Shown here piece by piece: positions 12,901-22,706 of a DNA stretch of 64,000 nt. Numbering within the stretch: position 1 is the first letter of the stretch; each line of letters opens with the position of its first letter. Source of the DNA: Symbiodinium natans (taxonomy: Eukaryota > Sar > Dinophyceae > Suessiales > Symbiodiniaceae); assembly GCA_905221605.1 (NCBI GenBank), contig CAJNDS010000225.1:266001-330000 (forward strand). The letters run 5' to 3'. The notes under the pieces are model-generated. The model ran no database searches, was not told the origin of the DNA, and saw nothing but the letters and a program-made list of their open reading frames with translations. The position numbers and the translations under genes are program-made.

Positions 12901-15789
12901 AGACTGTTCAGACTCAAAAGTCGTTATGCTGCCATGCCTCCGAAACCTCCCAAAGAGATCGGCAATGGTGTCTTTGGCTGCAGCCCACGGGCCAAGAGCA
13001 TCAAGTCCCATGTCTCATTTTCGCACCCCTTCAGGGAGGAGGTTCGAGGTAAGCTTCGGCAAGCGGGGAGGAGTGCTTTGAGCCGGGCACTGTATCCCAC
13101 TGGGCAAAACAACCTCTGAGGACGTTTCGAAGTTCAAAAAGCACTTGGCGCTGGATGCTTCGGCCAAGTGTGGAAAGGCTCGTCATGATTCATGATCCTT
13201 TGGTGCACATCGCAAGCATTAGAATTACAAGCCCCCACCGCCCGCAGGTGTTGAAAAGAACTCTGGAGCAGCTTGGAGAGAATGGACTGGGTGCAGACGT
13301 ATCATGAGGGTCTGGTACATATCCGCACATGGTAGCGAGATGTCAAGAGGAAGTGGTCAGGAGAACCCATCAGGCCTCGCAAATGTCAGCATGTCGACTC
13401 GCACGCACCGGAACGCAATGCAAGTCCCAACCCTGAGCCGAAGCCGGAAGCTTTGCAGTGCTTTACAAGATGCACCTCTGGTTGGGCCGTGTTGCGCTCT
13501 CCCACCCTGCTTGGCAGATATAGTGAAAGCACATGAGGGTGTGACTGCTCAGGAAACAATCGCCATAAAGTTCGAGGACAATCAGGCGAAGGGCGCTCCG
13601 AATCAGCTGAAGACGGAATATGACGGGAGGGCTTGCTAAAATGCTCATAGTTGGAGACTTGTTGCAGTACTGGGCTCGTTAGATGCTAAGTCACGTGGGC
13701 TCCTCCTAGTGCGAGAGGACACGCTGCGGATCATCAGTGCCGCGAACGAAAATGTCCAGGGCTTCTCCAAACCATTTTGGCTGCCTGGCGCTGCAAGCAC
13801 GAGACCGGACGTTACAAAGTTAAAATCGACTCCCAAGCCCATTCAAGCAGCAGGATTGAAAGGAGTGACATTGAGATCGCCCTGAAAGGGTGCCAGTGAG
13901 TGAAAGGAGTGAAGGCGAGCATGTGCATGAGAAGCACATGCAACCCCTTGCTGTAGATCTGCGAGGTTTGGGGTGGAGGGCCGCTTCAGCTGTCTTGCGG
14001 CGGACTTAGATGAAGCCTTCGCTGTGCACATGGGGCAGAATCAGAACCCTGTGGGGTCATCGCGTGCCAGCCCAGCCGAGAGAGTTGTGACTAGATGGTG
14101 GGCTGGTTGGCCAGCCAGTATCCGTGTATGCAGAGCACATATGTGCACAACTACTTGACCTCTGGTACTTGGTCCGGACCACCCCGCCTTAGACACCCAA
14201 CTGTCGGATTAACCAATCTTAATTTTCGAATATGCCTCCAGATGTGCAGGACCCGCAGGATGTTCTGCTTCTGTGGTTGAACGGTGATTGCACACGATTT
14301 TTGTGTCGGGCTTAAAGAGACGGAGCTGTGCCAAATGCTGCCAAGCGCCAAGGCGATGGAGTTGCTGGGTCGATCTTTAGAGGCCCGGAACCCTTGTTGA
14401 GTCTTGCAGTTACATAGGAAAGGTGTTGCAAGATATTCTATGCTACTAACATGATGTAGTTTAAATTTATCATGGAGGTTGCTCCGTCTTTAATGTGTGC
14501 ACCCTGCTACACCCGACCCCCCCCCCCTCCCCACCCCCGAACAAAAACGGCCGAGGTTTTCTTTAAAGGCCCCCCCCCCCCCCGCCCCTCCCCGGCCCCC
14601 GCAATTGTGCCTCAAGGCACGGAGCCCGAAACATTCTTGCAATGATTGACAGACCTGTCTTTTGAGGTAAGAAGACCTCCTCTGACGGCCCAATAGCATA
14701 CAATTTGAATCAGTTTATCAGTTCTGTCCCTTGTCCTCAACTGCAACATGAGCAGTGCCTCACACTCTGACGGCTGCTTCGTGGGTACACGAGATGTTTT
14801 GCAAACTAGGCTGACTGCAGTGCAGGATCGAATGCAGCAGTGCGGCAAGAAACTCACACCACAATCCTGCGCTGCTCGGCAGATTGGGTGTTGTAGTCAA
14901 GTTGTGGATTCACCTGAACCGAAAAGTCATGGACTCATCCATAGAAGATGAGTGTATGGTTTGAGAGACAGGGCTCGCTCTCAAGATCTCTCTGGCCGTG
15001 CGCTAGAGCCTCCGATCTTCGAGTTCGATTCCCTGACGGCCCAAAGCAGAGCGACACAAGCTCCTGACGAATCCTTGCCAGCTAGAACGATGACTCACGG
15101 CCACCCCGAAAGTCTGGTCACAAGTGGGATTGGCTCATTCCTCATTGGAGAATCAGGTGCTGATCATTGATCAGATCCTTCGGCGACTCGAGTTCCTCCA
15201 TTCCCTTGGCCTCATCCATCGGGCTACCTGGCATGAGTGAAGTGCAGGTGCACGCTACAGCTTGGAGCTAAGCGGCAGATTGGCAGCCCGGTCATCTCAG
15301 GACATCAAGCCTGAGAACTTCATGCAGCTTGGCGAAAAGACCTTTTGAGAAGAAGTGCACCGATCCAAGGCCCAAGACACTTTGACACTGAGGTTTGGCC
15401 TCGGGCGCAAAGTGCATGTCTTGTACCTGATCGATTTTGGCCTTGGCCGAAGGCAGCGGTGTTTCCCTCTCTTCCGGCACTAGCCGCTTGCATGAACATC
15501 TTGACAGCTTGAAGCTGACACCTCGAGCTCAGCACGCAGGTACTGGCGAGATAAGCAGCATGCACCGATGAGGCGGGTTGGACAGGATGCCCCAGAGATG
15601 CGTCATGATGCGCCCGTCGGGACGGGAAAGTAAACAACGTATGAAGCCAGAACCCGCAGGTCCCGCTTTCACGATCCCTCATTCTGGCCCCCTGGCCTTC
15701 GACCTCTGCCTCGGCACAGCAGGTCGCTCCAAAGCCTCACCGGTACGGCGCGGTATGCCTCCATCAATGCCCACAAAGGCCATGCTTTG
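9968..15789 (+). CDS. CK1-family protein kinase, many small exons, C-lobe missing
   Basis: A Ser/Thr kinase of the casein kinase 1/TTBK group, assembled from short exons in kinase order. Exon 12934-12967 (PPKPPKEIGNG) joins in phase to 13121 to about 13180 (glycine loop, GAGCFGQVWKG). Then come 13553-13630 (ETIAIKFEDNQ, with the ATP lysine), 14353-14382 (MELLGRSLE), 14826 to about 14862 (QQCGKKLTP), 15157-15222 (DQILRRLEFLHSLGLIHR), 15301 to about 15333 (DIKPENF catalytic loop), 15393 to about 15455 (YLIDFGLGRR, DFG), 15540 to about 15573 (YWRDKQHAPM) and 15735-15789 (TGTARYASINAHKG, followed by GTAGGA). Acceptors are AG and several donors are GC. The exon covering the N-lobe C-helix is not located. 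Tentative 5' exons rich in Ala and Lys are 9968-10010 (MAPKKKDYGAA), 10744-10788, 10934-10969 and 11420-11468; they could equally be another gene, with ATG 12934 as the kinase start. The expected RRDDLES and LPWQ exons of the C-lobe are absent before the retroelement at 16830. Confidence 0.8.
12029..12066 (+). repeat. Interstitial telomere-like TTTAGGG tract
   Basis: About five imperfect copies of GGTTTAG/TTTAGGG, the telomere repeat type used by dinoflagellates and plants. It lies inside the interval of the kinase gene, presumably intronic. Confidence 0.75.
14517..14600. repeat. C-rich low-complexity tract
   Basis: Several runs of C (up to about 14) separated by short spacers, intronic with respect to the kinase exons at 14353-14382 and 14826. 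Confidence 0.85.
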
Positions 15790-16000
15790 GTAGGACAGCT
15801 GTCCTGGCAAGATCGGCTGCCAGCTTTCACGCATGAAGTGCCGCGCCGCAGCCTTTCGCAATGTCAGTCAGGTTTGTCATTGTCGGTAAGTTTCCATGGC
15901 GACTGTAAACAGTGTGTATAGAGTACGGTGCAAGTCCTGTCGTACAAGTACGTCTTGCCAACTAGCATGTCTCGTCAAGTCCCCAAGCCCAGGGGTAAGC

Positions 16001-16140
16001 TGCAGAGCATTGCAAGTGCAGAGCATTGCTCTATTGCAGAGCATTGCCCAGCATTGCACAGCATTGCACAGCATTGCACAGCATTGCACAGCATTGCAGA
16101 GCATTGCAGAGCACTGCAGAGCATTGCAGAGCATTGTAGA
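16001..16140. repeat. 10-bp tandem repeat (GCATTGCACA/GCATTGCAGA)
   Basis: About twelve tandem copies of a decamer that alternates between two variants. Open frames across it on both strands are products of the repeat. It lies between the last kinase exon and the retroelement. Confidence 0.9.
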
Positions 16141-16674
16141 GCCATCCCCATTCATGGATCCCATGGGAAACTTCAAACGTCCGCGCTCGATGCGCCGAGT
16201 GCTGCGAGCTGTGAGCACCCTGTGCGCTGTGTGGGTCGCCCTGGTGATCCCCCTGGCCACGCTGGCTAAGGCTAGGCGCAGTAGATCGGCACTAGGTCCT
16301 ACTAGGTTTTGGCGATTTGCTCGGCCATCCTTATTGATACTGCATGATACTGCGCCCAATGTCCCCAGAAGCCCTCAGTTTCAGGCTCCCGAGGCTTTCA
16401 CTTCACCGGCGACCTGGCGGACACTGCCTCTTGCATATCCTTGAGCATGTGCCATTTTCTGTTCATACGGGCTGAGACGCAACAAAGTTCGCAGTTGAAA
16501 CGGCGTGTCTCTAACTGAGAACTGCGAAGGATTGGGCCAGAGACAGCTAGCGCTACACTGGTCGCCAGGCATATGCGGGAATGCCCGTGACCCTACCTAA
16601 TCAATGTATGTGTGCTTTTTTTGTATGTGCTTGGTTTGGTCTGGCCTGGTGCGGTGTGTTGCGTTCGGCTTGTA

Positions 16675-16779
16675 TCTGTATGTATGCATGTACGTATGTA
16701 CGTATGTACGTATGTACGTATGTACGTATGTATGTATGTATGTATGTATGTATGTATGTATGTATGTACGTAGGTATGT
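16675..16779. repeat. (GTAT/GTAC)n microsatellite
   Basis: About 105 bp of a 4-bp unit. The first half alternates ATGT with ACGT and the second half is pure TATG. It ends about 50 bp upstream of the 5' LTR. Confidence 0.9.
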
Positions 16780-16829
16780 TGTGAGCAGGTCAAAGCATGC
16801 ATGGAGTGCTTGCTTAGTGCTAGTGCAGC

Positions 16830-17074
16830 TTGTAGTTTTCCCTTGCATGTGTAGTTTTGCAATTCGTAACAATGCCAATATTTTGGCTCAAGTACCGAGC
16901 TTGTGCCTTTGAGCACGGTAGAGTCGTACAGTAGCTCCTAGGTTGCTGTGCGGTCCGACCGGACGCACTCAGGCGTAGCTGCACAAGTGCTTGGACTCAC
17001 GAAGTCGTAAAACAGCGTGACCGGGCTGTGATTGCATTGGCTTAGTGCAAGTCCAGTGCTGGTCGACTTCACAA
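16830..17074 (+). repeat. 5' LTR
   Basis: This 245-bp direct repeat of 33786-34030 starts TTGTAG and ends CACAA, a short inverted terminal match. It contains the spliced-leader-like motif at 16874-16892. It is very short compared with the 16.7-kb interior. Confidence 0.92.
16874..16892 (+). promoter_or_regulatory. Spliced-leader-like sequence in the 5' LTR
   Basis: The sequence reads GCCAATATTTTGGCTCAAG. The last 13 nt (16880-16892) are identical to the 3' end of the dinoflagellate spliced leader exon (...GCCATTTTGGCTCAAG). If a 3-nt insertion is allowed, 16 leader positions match. The copy in the 3' LTR (33830-33848) is the same. A relict of a trans-spliced transcript captured at the LTR, or a functional leader mimic, are both possible. 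Confidence 0.6.
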
Positions 17075-17075
17075 T

Positions 17076-17093
17076 TGGGGGCTGTTCTGGGAA
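17076..17093 (+). promoter_or_regulatory. Putative tRNA primer-binding site
   Basis: TGGGGGCTGTTCTGGG begins one base after the LTR end. TGG at this place is the usual complement of a tRNA 3' CCA end. The matching tRNA tail would end in CAGCCCCCA. I cannot name the tRNA from this window. Confidence 0.5.
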
Positions 17094-17277
17094 ACGTACA
17101 GCTCTTGTGCCTACGGCCCGAGTGGGCAAGCATTGCTTTGCTTGTCTGTCGCGGTCCGTGACCTGGACGCGTGGACTGTGTGCCACGCTTGCGGCCTGTT
17201 AACCAAGGCGCGGCGCTTCGCGTGCCACGCCTGCGGCCTGCTATCCAAGGCGCGGCTTTTCGCCTTGTGTTGCGGCA

Positions 17278-20200
17278 ATGTCCGCAGAGGTTGCAGGTCA
17301 GGCTGAGGGCGTCACCCTCCTCGAAGCTATCGAGGGTGGAGACGTTCCCTATCCCGAGCGGATGAGCTACGTCGCTTGGCTTAAGTGGCGTAGGGAGACT
17401 GGCAGCCGTCCATTGTCCAAGCGGGATGGGGTCAGCACTACGCCAGAGCAAGAGGCGGCGCTCTGGCGGAAAGTCATGAAGTTCCTCCATGACGCCGAAG
17501 AGGAGGACGAGGATGAAGAGGAAGAAGAAGAGGACTCCGAGCTAGTCCCTGAGGCCTCGGGCGCTGGAGGCGACAGTCCGCCGCGGGTGGACGTCAGCGC
17601 CGCGGCTAGGGAGCTGGCCATGGTCCCTACCGGTGCTGCCTATGTCCCTGCTACGGCACCAGGGTCCCGCCCGGCGGGACCGTCCGGTCCGCCGTCGACA
17701 GCAGGTTCAGTGCCAGGCACCGCAGAGGGCTTGCAGGCGGAGCTGCGCGCGATTTTCCGTCCAGACCAAGAACCGGTCGCGGACTACTTGACGCGCGTTT
17801 CGCGGATTGTCCTCGCGCTGAAAGCGCATGGAGTCACGGTGAGCTCCCGTGACCTTGACGCCTTAAGCACCAAAGCCACCCTCCTTGCGGATGAGTTCTC
17901 CAAGATAGGCGGGGACTGGCATCCTACGAAGATGGTCCGTCGGCTGCGGACCAGGTTCTCGGTCGCGGCTTTGCGCGGTGGCGAGGACCCCGAAGACGCA
18001 GAGGAGATTCAGCGCGAAATCCAATGCATCGGGGAGCTTATCCTCGCGTTAGGGGGAAAAGAAAGCTCGAGCCAAGAGAAGGTTTGGAGCTCCCCGTCCG
18101 ATGTGCCAGTTGAAGCCGTGGGGCCGCGTTCCCCAGGGCTCCCACAGCCTGCGACTGCAAGTGGGTTGGGGGTAGGTTTGGACCGTGGAGGTTTGCACAC
18201 TGCTGAGGTTGCAGGTGGTCCTTCCGCGGCCCGTGTCCTGGGCGCGACGGACGGCGATTCCCCTTTGCGCGCGAAGCTTGCTGCGCTAGAGATGGAGATA
18301 GAAGCCCTGAAGCGAGGTTCAGACGGCGGAGGTTCGCAGACCGGGTCCCAACACCCGGCGGGCGATCTCGCCGCCGCACTCGCCGCCCAAACTGAGGCGC
18401 TGAAAGAAGCGTTAGCGCAGAGGGGCGGGCAAAGCTCCATAACTACGGTCAAAACTGACCTCACGTGGCCGACGCTGACCGACGACAAGTCGGACGCGCG
18501 AGACGTTGTCCTGTTCTACGAGGAGTTCGAGGACGTCTGCGCGCTGGCCAACAACTGTCGCGGTATGAGTGCGCGCGAAAAGCTGTTAGCGCTACGCGGG
18601 CGCTGCCGCGGCTCGCGCATGAAGACGTACACGAACGCGTACCGCGCAGCGTGGAAATCGGGAGAGGTTCTCTCAGATCCACAGGCGGTGTATGACCGCA
18701 TCAAGAACAAACACTTGATGTTCGGGGAATCGCGGGAGGAAAGAGAAGTCCGCGTGGATGGTGAGCACGCCTCTCTCGCTAAGGGTAAGCTCACAGGCCA
18801 CCAATTCGAGCCTTTGTTTGAGGCCTCGATCGCGGACCTTGAGGCAGTAGGTCTCGGGAAGACCCCTCGAGAGTTGTATCTCTCATACCTCCGCAAGATG
18901 CCCCCTTATCTCCAAAAGGAGATCCGGAACGACAAAAGGTTGTGGCCTGGCGACCCCAAGGATGGCGGGTTGCGAGGACCGCAGACTTGGGAGGAGAGCC
19001 ACAAAGTCGTTCTGGAGTACGAGCAGAGAGAAGCAGCGCACAGGGCTGTTTCCCACTCTGTGTACACGGCCACCGGTTCGCAGAGCGCGGACCCGGCGGT
19101 CGCGCTGGCTGAGGCTCAGAAGGAGATTAAGAGTCTCAAGGCCGCTGCGAAGGCTGCTGCGAAAGGAGCAGCTGCCGCGGCCAAAGCTGGCGCGGACCAG
19201 ACGTATGCTGCTGCGTCGAAGGGAGCTGGCAAAGGAGCGGACAAGAAGATCTGCTTCCACTTTCGCGATCATGGGAATTGCCCGAAAGGGGATGCCTGCC
19301 CGTACAGCCACGACAAGGAGCTTCGCAGAAAAGCTCTCGCGGCCAAGAAGGGTGACCAAACCTTTGCCACTGCGAAAGGTAAAGGCAAAGGGAAGGGAGG
19401 TGGCAAGGCAAAAGCCAACGCAAAGCCTAAGGCTGCGGCCAAAGGCGCGGCAAAGCCACCAGGCACTGTTTGCCCCTTTTTCTCCAAGAATGGGTCGTGC
19501 AAGAAAGGAGCCAGCTGCGACATGGTCCACAACCTGACGACCTCAGGAGGGACGCCGGCCTTGCCTGCCAACTGGGCCCCGCCCTCCGGTGCTTCCATGT
19601 CTAACCCCTTCGCCGCGTTCAGTGTCCAGATAGGCAGCTCAGGCGTCCAGGCAGGCGTCTTAGGAGCCGCAGGACACGCCGCGGTGCAGCAGCACGCGCT
19701 TCCGTTAAGCAAGGGCGGGCGGGACAAGTTCGCCACCCTGGACGATCTGCCGAAGGACTGGTGGAACCTGGCGGACAACGAGCCAGGAGGCTACCAGTAC
19801 AGGACGGTGGTCCAGGTCCTCGACCGTAAGGTCGAGTGCATGCTTGACGGTTGCGCCGGCGCAAACCACGTGACTGAGGAACTCGTGGTAGGCATGATGA
19901 ACCGGGCTGCAGAGCTTGGGATCGGCACTGAGGATCCTGGCTTCCCGGTCGTGAGACTTGAGAAGTGGGTCCACCCCGAATATGTGCATGGAATTGCTTC
20001 GGGAGCCCCAGTTCCTTTGAAGGGGGCAGCAGTCTTGCGCGTCACGCTGCTGGAAGGCAGGACGGCGGACGATTGTCGCCCCAACACCGAAATTTTCGTG
20101 CGATGTAAAATCGCAGCCAGGGGCACGTCCGATTGGCACGGACTTATCCTCGGCGGCAGAGCGCTGGACTGCGCCGGAAGGATGGGCTTGGGATTCAGGC

Positions 20201-21684
20201 CGGGTCCCGACTTTCATGTCCTCGACACGCTGGGAATCAGGATGCCCAGATGTGAGGATCACAGTAGGACTCGGAAGGACAGGGCCTATGCCTTTGAAGC
20301 GCGGTTGTCAAGCCTGGACGACGCGTCCTGCACCGAGCCTGGGGGCGGAAGTCGTGAGCTTCTCCGCTATGACGGGGAAGAGCCGCTCGAGCTCTCGCCA
20401 GGTGATGGGGTGCTGGTGCCAGTCGTGCGGGAGGCAGGAGTCTCCGCAGAGGGATCCCTGTCCGAGGTTGTGCTTCCGGTTGAGTGTGGGGTTGAGGCTG
20501 TGCCAGGTCTCTGGCCCACAGGAGAGGGTAAGGGGTTTGTTTTGCTTGCAGCCCAAGAGTGTGATCACTCTCTCCAGCCGGGCGAGGTTGTTGCGGAAGT
20601 GCGTTCCGGCCTCGTCAGCACTGCGGCTTGTGGTTGTGGCGCGATTGAGACGGTGTTCGAGTCAGAGCCGTCTCCGCAGGCATGTGCGGATTGTGGGGTC
20701 GCCGTTGCTTCGGTTGACCATGACCCGTGCTTTGCTTGCGGGTCCGCGTCCAGGGCCGCGGCAAGAAGCTTCCAAGGTTGTTCCTCGTGTGCGCGGTCCT
20801 TTGGGCGGCTGCGTACCGGCGCCAGGATCGGTGTGCTATCGGTCCTTGCTGCGGTGACTGTTCTCGCTTCGGTGTGGGGCGGGAGCGGCCCGGTTGGGCG
20901 CCCTGTTGAGGAGCCTGGAGTGCTTACTTGCTTGGACCACCTTCCAAGCGTCGACAGCTGGTGGGAGGCGCCAGGTGGTTACGCGTCTGTGTGGAGTAGG
21001 CGCCCTGCGCAGAAGGACCTTGGGACCGTGGCGGTCGAGAAGGCGCCTTACGAAACGTGCTTGCTTCAGCGCGCAGGTGAGGCGTGGCGTCTTTGGGACA
21101 CGAGGGATTTGCGTGTGGCGGAAAGCGTTGCGTGCAGCGATGAGGTTCCCGTCACTGAACGCCTCGCGGTCTTTAGGACGCGCAAGGGGCCACGGGCTGG
21201 CTTGCGTGAGGGATCGGCCACGGCTGGAAGAGGCGCAAGTGACGCTGTGCGCCCAGCAGACGCGGTCGACACGGCGCGCTGCCCGAGCTATCATATCGTG
21301 GAGAGCTGGGACATCGATAAGATGATCGAGGAGCCTCCAACGGACTATTATTATGAGCAGCTCGCGGCAGATATGCGCGCCCGGCACCCTAAGGCGTGCC
21401 CGCACCTCCTCGACCACCTCGTTTCCTTAGAGGGTTTCCTAGATAAGTCAATCTTGTTTGGGTTCTCGTTTGGGATCAGTAAGGCCGAAGTTTGTGTCTC
21501 CAAAGGTAAGCTCCTAGGACACAACATTGGGCGGGACGGGAGTTCGCCTGACGAAGAGCGTTGTCAGGCGGTGATTGACTTTCCCCCGCTCTGGGAGAAG
21601 CTTCACATTCAGCATTTTTGGGTTGCGCAAATTGGTTGCGCGGCTACCTGCCTGTTGAGTATGGGCACGCAGCCAAGATTTTAG
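17278..21684 (+). CDS. Retroelement ORF1: gag-like, CCCH fingers, retropepsin-like, RT connection (1468 aa)
   Basis: The ATG at 17278 lies 200 bp after the LTR. An acidic run is at residues 75-95. A gag-like helical region spans about residues 395-560 (includes LFYEEFEDVCALANNC). Two perfect CCCH fingers (C-x8-C-x5-C-x3-H) lie at residues 659-678 and 732-751, in Lys/Ala/Gly-rich linkers; these are nucleic-acid binding modules in place of the usual CCHC knuckle. A retropepsin-like domain follows: MLDGCAGANHV (about residue 854, the D-S/T-G motif altered to DGCA) and LILGGRALD (about 955-965). A Cys-rich stretch (CGCG, CADCG, CFACG, CSSC) and one hydrophobic helix (IGVLSVLAAVTVLASVW) lie near residues 1120-1200. 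The end (from about 1385) matches the C-terminal connection of Ty3/gypsy RT (SKGKLLGHNIGRDG, then DEERCQAVIDFPPL), but no RT fingers or palm precede it. The frame is lost in a T-run at about 21614-21619, and RNase H continues in the -1 frame. Confidence 0.85.
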   Translation: MSAEVAGQAEGVTLLEAIEGGDVPYPERMSYVAWLKWRRETGSRPLSKRDGVSTTPEQEAALWRKVMKFLHDAEEEDEDEEEEEEDSELVPEASGAGGDSPPRVDVSAAARELAMVPTGAAYVPATAPGSRPAGPSGPPSTAGSVPGTAEGLQAELRAIFRPDQEPVADYLTRVSRIVLALKAHGVTVSSRDLDALSTKATLLADEFSKIGGDWHPTKMVRRLRTRFSVAALRGGEDPEDAEEIQREIQCIGELILALGGKESSSQEKVWSSPSDVPVEAVGPRSPGLPQPATASGLGVGLDRGGLHTAEVAGGPSAARVLGATDGDSPLRAKLAALEMEIEALKRGSDGGGSQTGSQHPAGDLAAALAAQTEALKEALAQRGGQSSITTVKTDLTWPTLTDDKSDARDVVLFYEEFEDVCALANNCRGMSAREKLLALRGRCRGSRMKTYTNAYRAAWKSGEVLSDPQAVYDRIKNKHLMFGESREEREVRVDGEHASLAKGKLTGHQFEPLFEASIADLEAVGLGKTPRELYLSYLRKMPPYLQKEIRNDKRLWPGDPKDGGLRGPQTWEESHKVVLEYEQREAAHRAVSHSVYTATGSQSADPAVALAEAQKEIKSLKAAAKAAAKGAAAAAKAGADQTYAAASKGAGKGADKKICFHFRDHGNCPKGDACPYSHDKELRRKALAAKKGDQTFATAKGKGKGKGGGKAKANAKPKAAAKGAAKPPGTVCPFFSKNGSCKKGASCDMVHNLTTSGGTPALPANWAPPSGASMSNPFAAFSVQIGSSGVQAGVLGAAGHAAVQQHALPLSKGGRDKFATLDDLPKDWWNLADNEPGGYQYRTVVQVLDRKVECMLDGCAGANHVTEELVVGMMNRAAELGIGTEDPGFPVVRLEKWVHPEYVHGIASGAPVPLKGAAVLRVTLLEGRTADDCRPNTEIFVRCKIAARGTSDWHGLILGGRALDCAGRMGLGFRPGPDFHVLDTLGIRMPRCEDHSRTRKDRAYAFEARLSSLDDASCTEPGGGSRELLRYDGEEPLELSPGDGVLVPVVREAGVSAEGSLSEVVLPVECGVEAVPGLWPTGEGKGFVLLAAQECDHSLQPGEVVAEVRSGLVSTAACGCGAIETVFESEPSPQACADCGVAVASVDHDPCFACGSASRAAARSFQGCSSCARSFGRLRTGARIGVLSVLAAVTVLASVWGGSGPVGRPVEEPGVLTCLDHLPSVDSWWEAPGGYASVWSRRPAQKDLGTVAVEKAPYETCLLQRAGEAWRLWDTRDLRVAESVACSDEVPVTERLAVFRTRKGPRAGLREGSATAGRGASDAVRPADAVDTARCPSYHIVESWDIDKMIEEPPTDYYYEQLAADMRARHPKACPHLLDHLVSLEGFLDKSILFGFSFGISKAEVCVSKGKLLGHNIGRDGSSPDEERCQAVIDFPPLWEKLHIQHFWVAQIGCAATCLLSMGTQPRF

Positions 21685-22706
21685 GGCAGTGGCAGAAGCC
21701 AGGCGCCGTCTTTCCTGAAGGCGGGCTGGGCTCAGCCGCCACCGAGGGTTGCAAAGCCTTTAAAGCGATTAAGCGCATGATGCAGAACCGCATCAATTTG
21801 GCTACCTTCGATGAGGCCTCTGCTGCGGATGGGTCGTGTCCCCTTGAGCAGATCGCGGATGCGTCGGGCATCGCGGTAGGGGGCAGCGTCGTGCAGATGA
21901 CACGTGACTTGAGTCAGCTCAAAGTGCTTATGACGCACTCAAAGAGCTTGACCCCCGCGCAGCAAAACTGGCCGCCCTTGATACAGGAGGCGTTTGCCCA
22001 GCTCGAGGTAAAGCGGGCGACACGCCGCATGTTTGGCTCTATTCGGACTCTGTGTTGGACAGATCATGCCAACCTTACCCGAGCGCAAACGTCGGACATC
22101 GGAATGGATCCGAAACTCGTCCGGTGGGTTGCGGAAATCCTTATGGATGGGTCCGAAATAAGGAGCCTTAGCGGTCGCTCAGCGACGCTGGGTGACAGTT
22201 TTAGCCGCAATCCCAAGGATCGGGATGCGCTCCTTGCGGCGAGGACGAAAGATCTCGAGGGCCTTTCGGGCCAACTCCGAGGTTTCGACCTGGACCAGTA
22301 CCTCGGAGAGGGTACTGAGGGTGACGGACCCGTGCCCTGGGCGGTCGGCAACGACGCCGTCCCAGAGCCTGCGGGCCGTGTCCAGGCCGCGGCTGTGCCG
22401 ATGTGCGTCGTCGCAGCCCTTCCGGTGCGCGTCATGGTTGTCTTTGACTACGCGCGTTGGAAAGAGCAGGACGCAGAGCTGACTGAGATCAGGCGCGTTT
22501 TTCAAGCGAGCCTCCCTGGAGTTTCTGTGGCTGTCAGGGGTTGTTGGGGTCCGTTTGAGGATACCGACGGGCTTGCCTCGCATTTTGATTGCGGGGCCGG
22601 CAGGCTCGCAGGGACCAAGAAGATCAAGCGGATCAGGGTCGACTTGCTTACTTCGTGTGCCAAGGTTCTTAGGGAAGCTTCGGGGTTTCGCCGCAATTCC
22701 TCGTAG
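21603..22706 (+). CDS. Retroelement pol segment: RNase H (Ty3/gypsy type)
   Basis: This continues the RT connection of ORF1 one frame back: FLGCANWLRGYLP here completes the sequence cut by the frame break in the T-run at 21614-21619. RNase H follows, with catalytic motifs IADASGIAVGG (first Asp), QEAFAQLEV (Glu) and CWTDHANLTR (Asp), and later SLSGRSATLGDSFSRNP, as expected for the end of a gypsy RNase H. The remaining roughly 150 residues (includes HFDCGAGRLAGTKK) are not assignable. The segment ends at TAG 22704, where the reading continues in another frame (second break, near 22690). There is no independent start codon, so it is probably part of a Gag-Pol polyprotein made by frameshifting or, equally likely, an artefact of a missing base. 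Confidence 0.85.
   Translation, partial: SHSAFLGCANWLRGYLPVEYGHAAKILGQWQKPGAVFPEGGLGSAATEGCKAFKAIKRMMQNRINLATFDEASAADGSCPLEQIADASGIAVGGSVVQMTRDLSQLKVLMTHSKSLTPAQQNWPPLIQEAFAQLEVKRATRRMFGSIRTLCWTDHANLTRAQTSDIGMDPKLVRWVAEILMDGSEIRSLSGRSATLGDSFSRNPKDRDALLAARTKDLEGLSGQLRGFDLDQYLGEGTEGDGPVPWAVGNDAVPEPAGRVQAAAVPMCVVAALPVRVMVVFDYARWKEQDAELTEIRRVFQASLPGVSVAVRGCWGPFEDTDGLASHFDCGAGRLAGTKKIKRIRVDLLTSCAKVLREASGFRRNSS

Noticed and set aside
16593-16916. Frames with HTYIHTYI and YVCMYVCM repeats
   Set aside because: Translation of the GTAT microsatellite.
17367-17621. Minus-strand Ser-rich frame
   Set aside because: Reverse complement of the acidic Glu/Asp run of retroelement ORF1.
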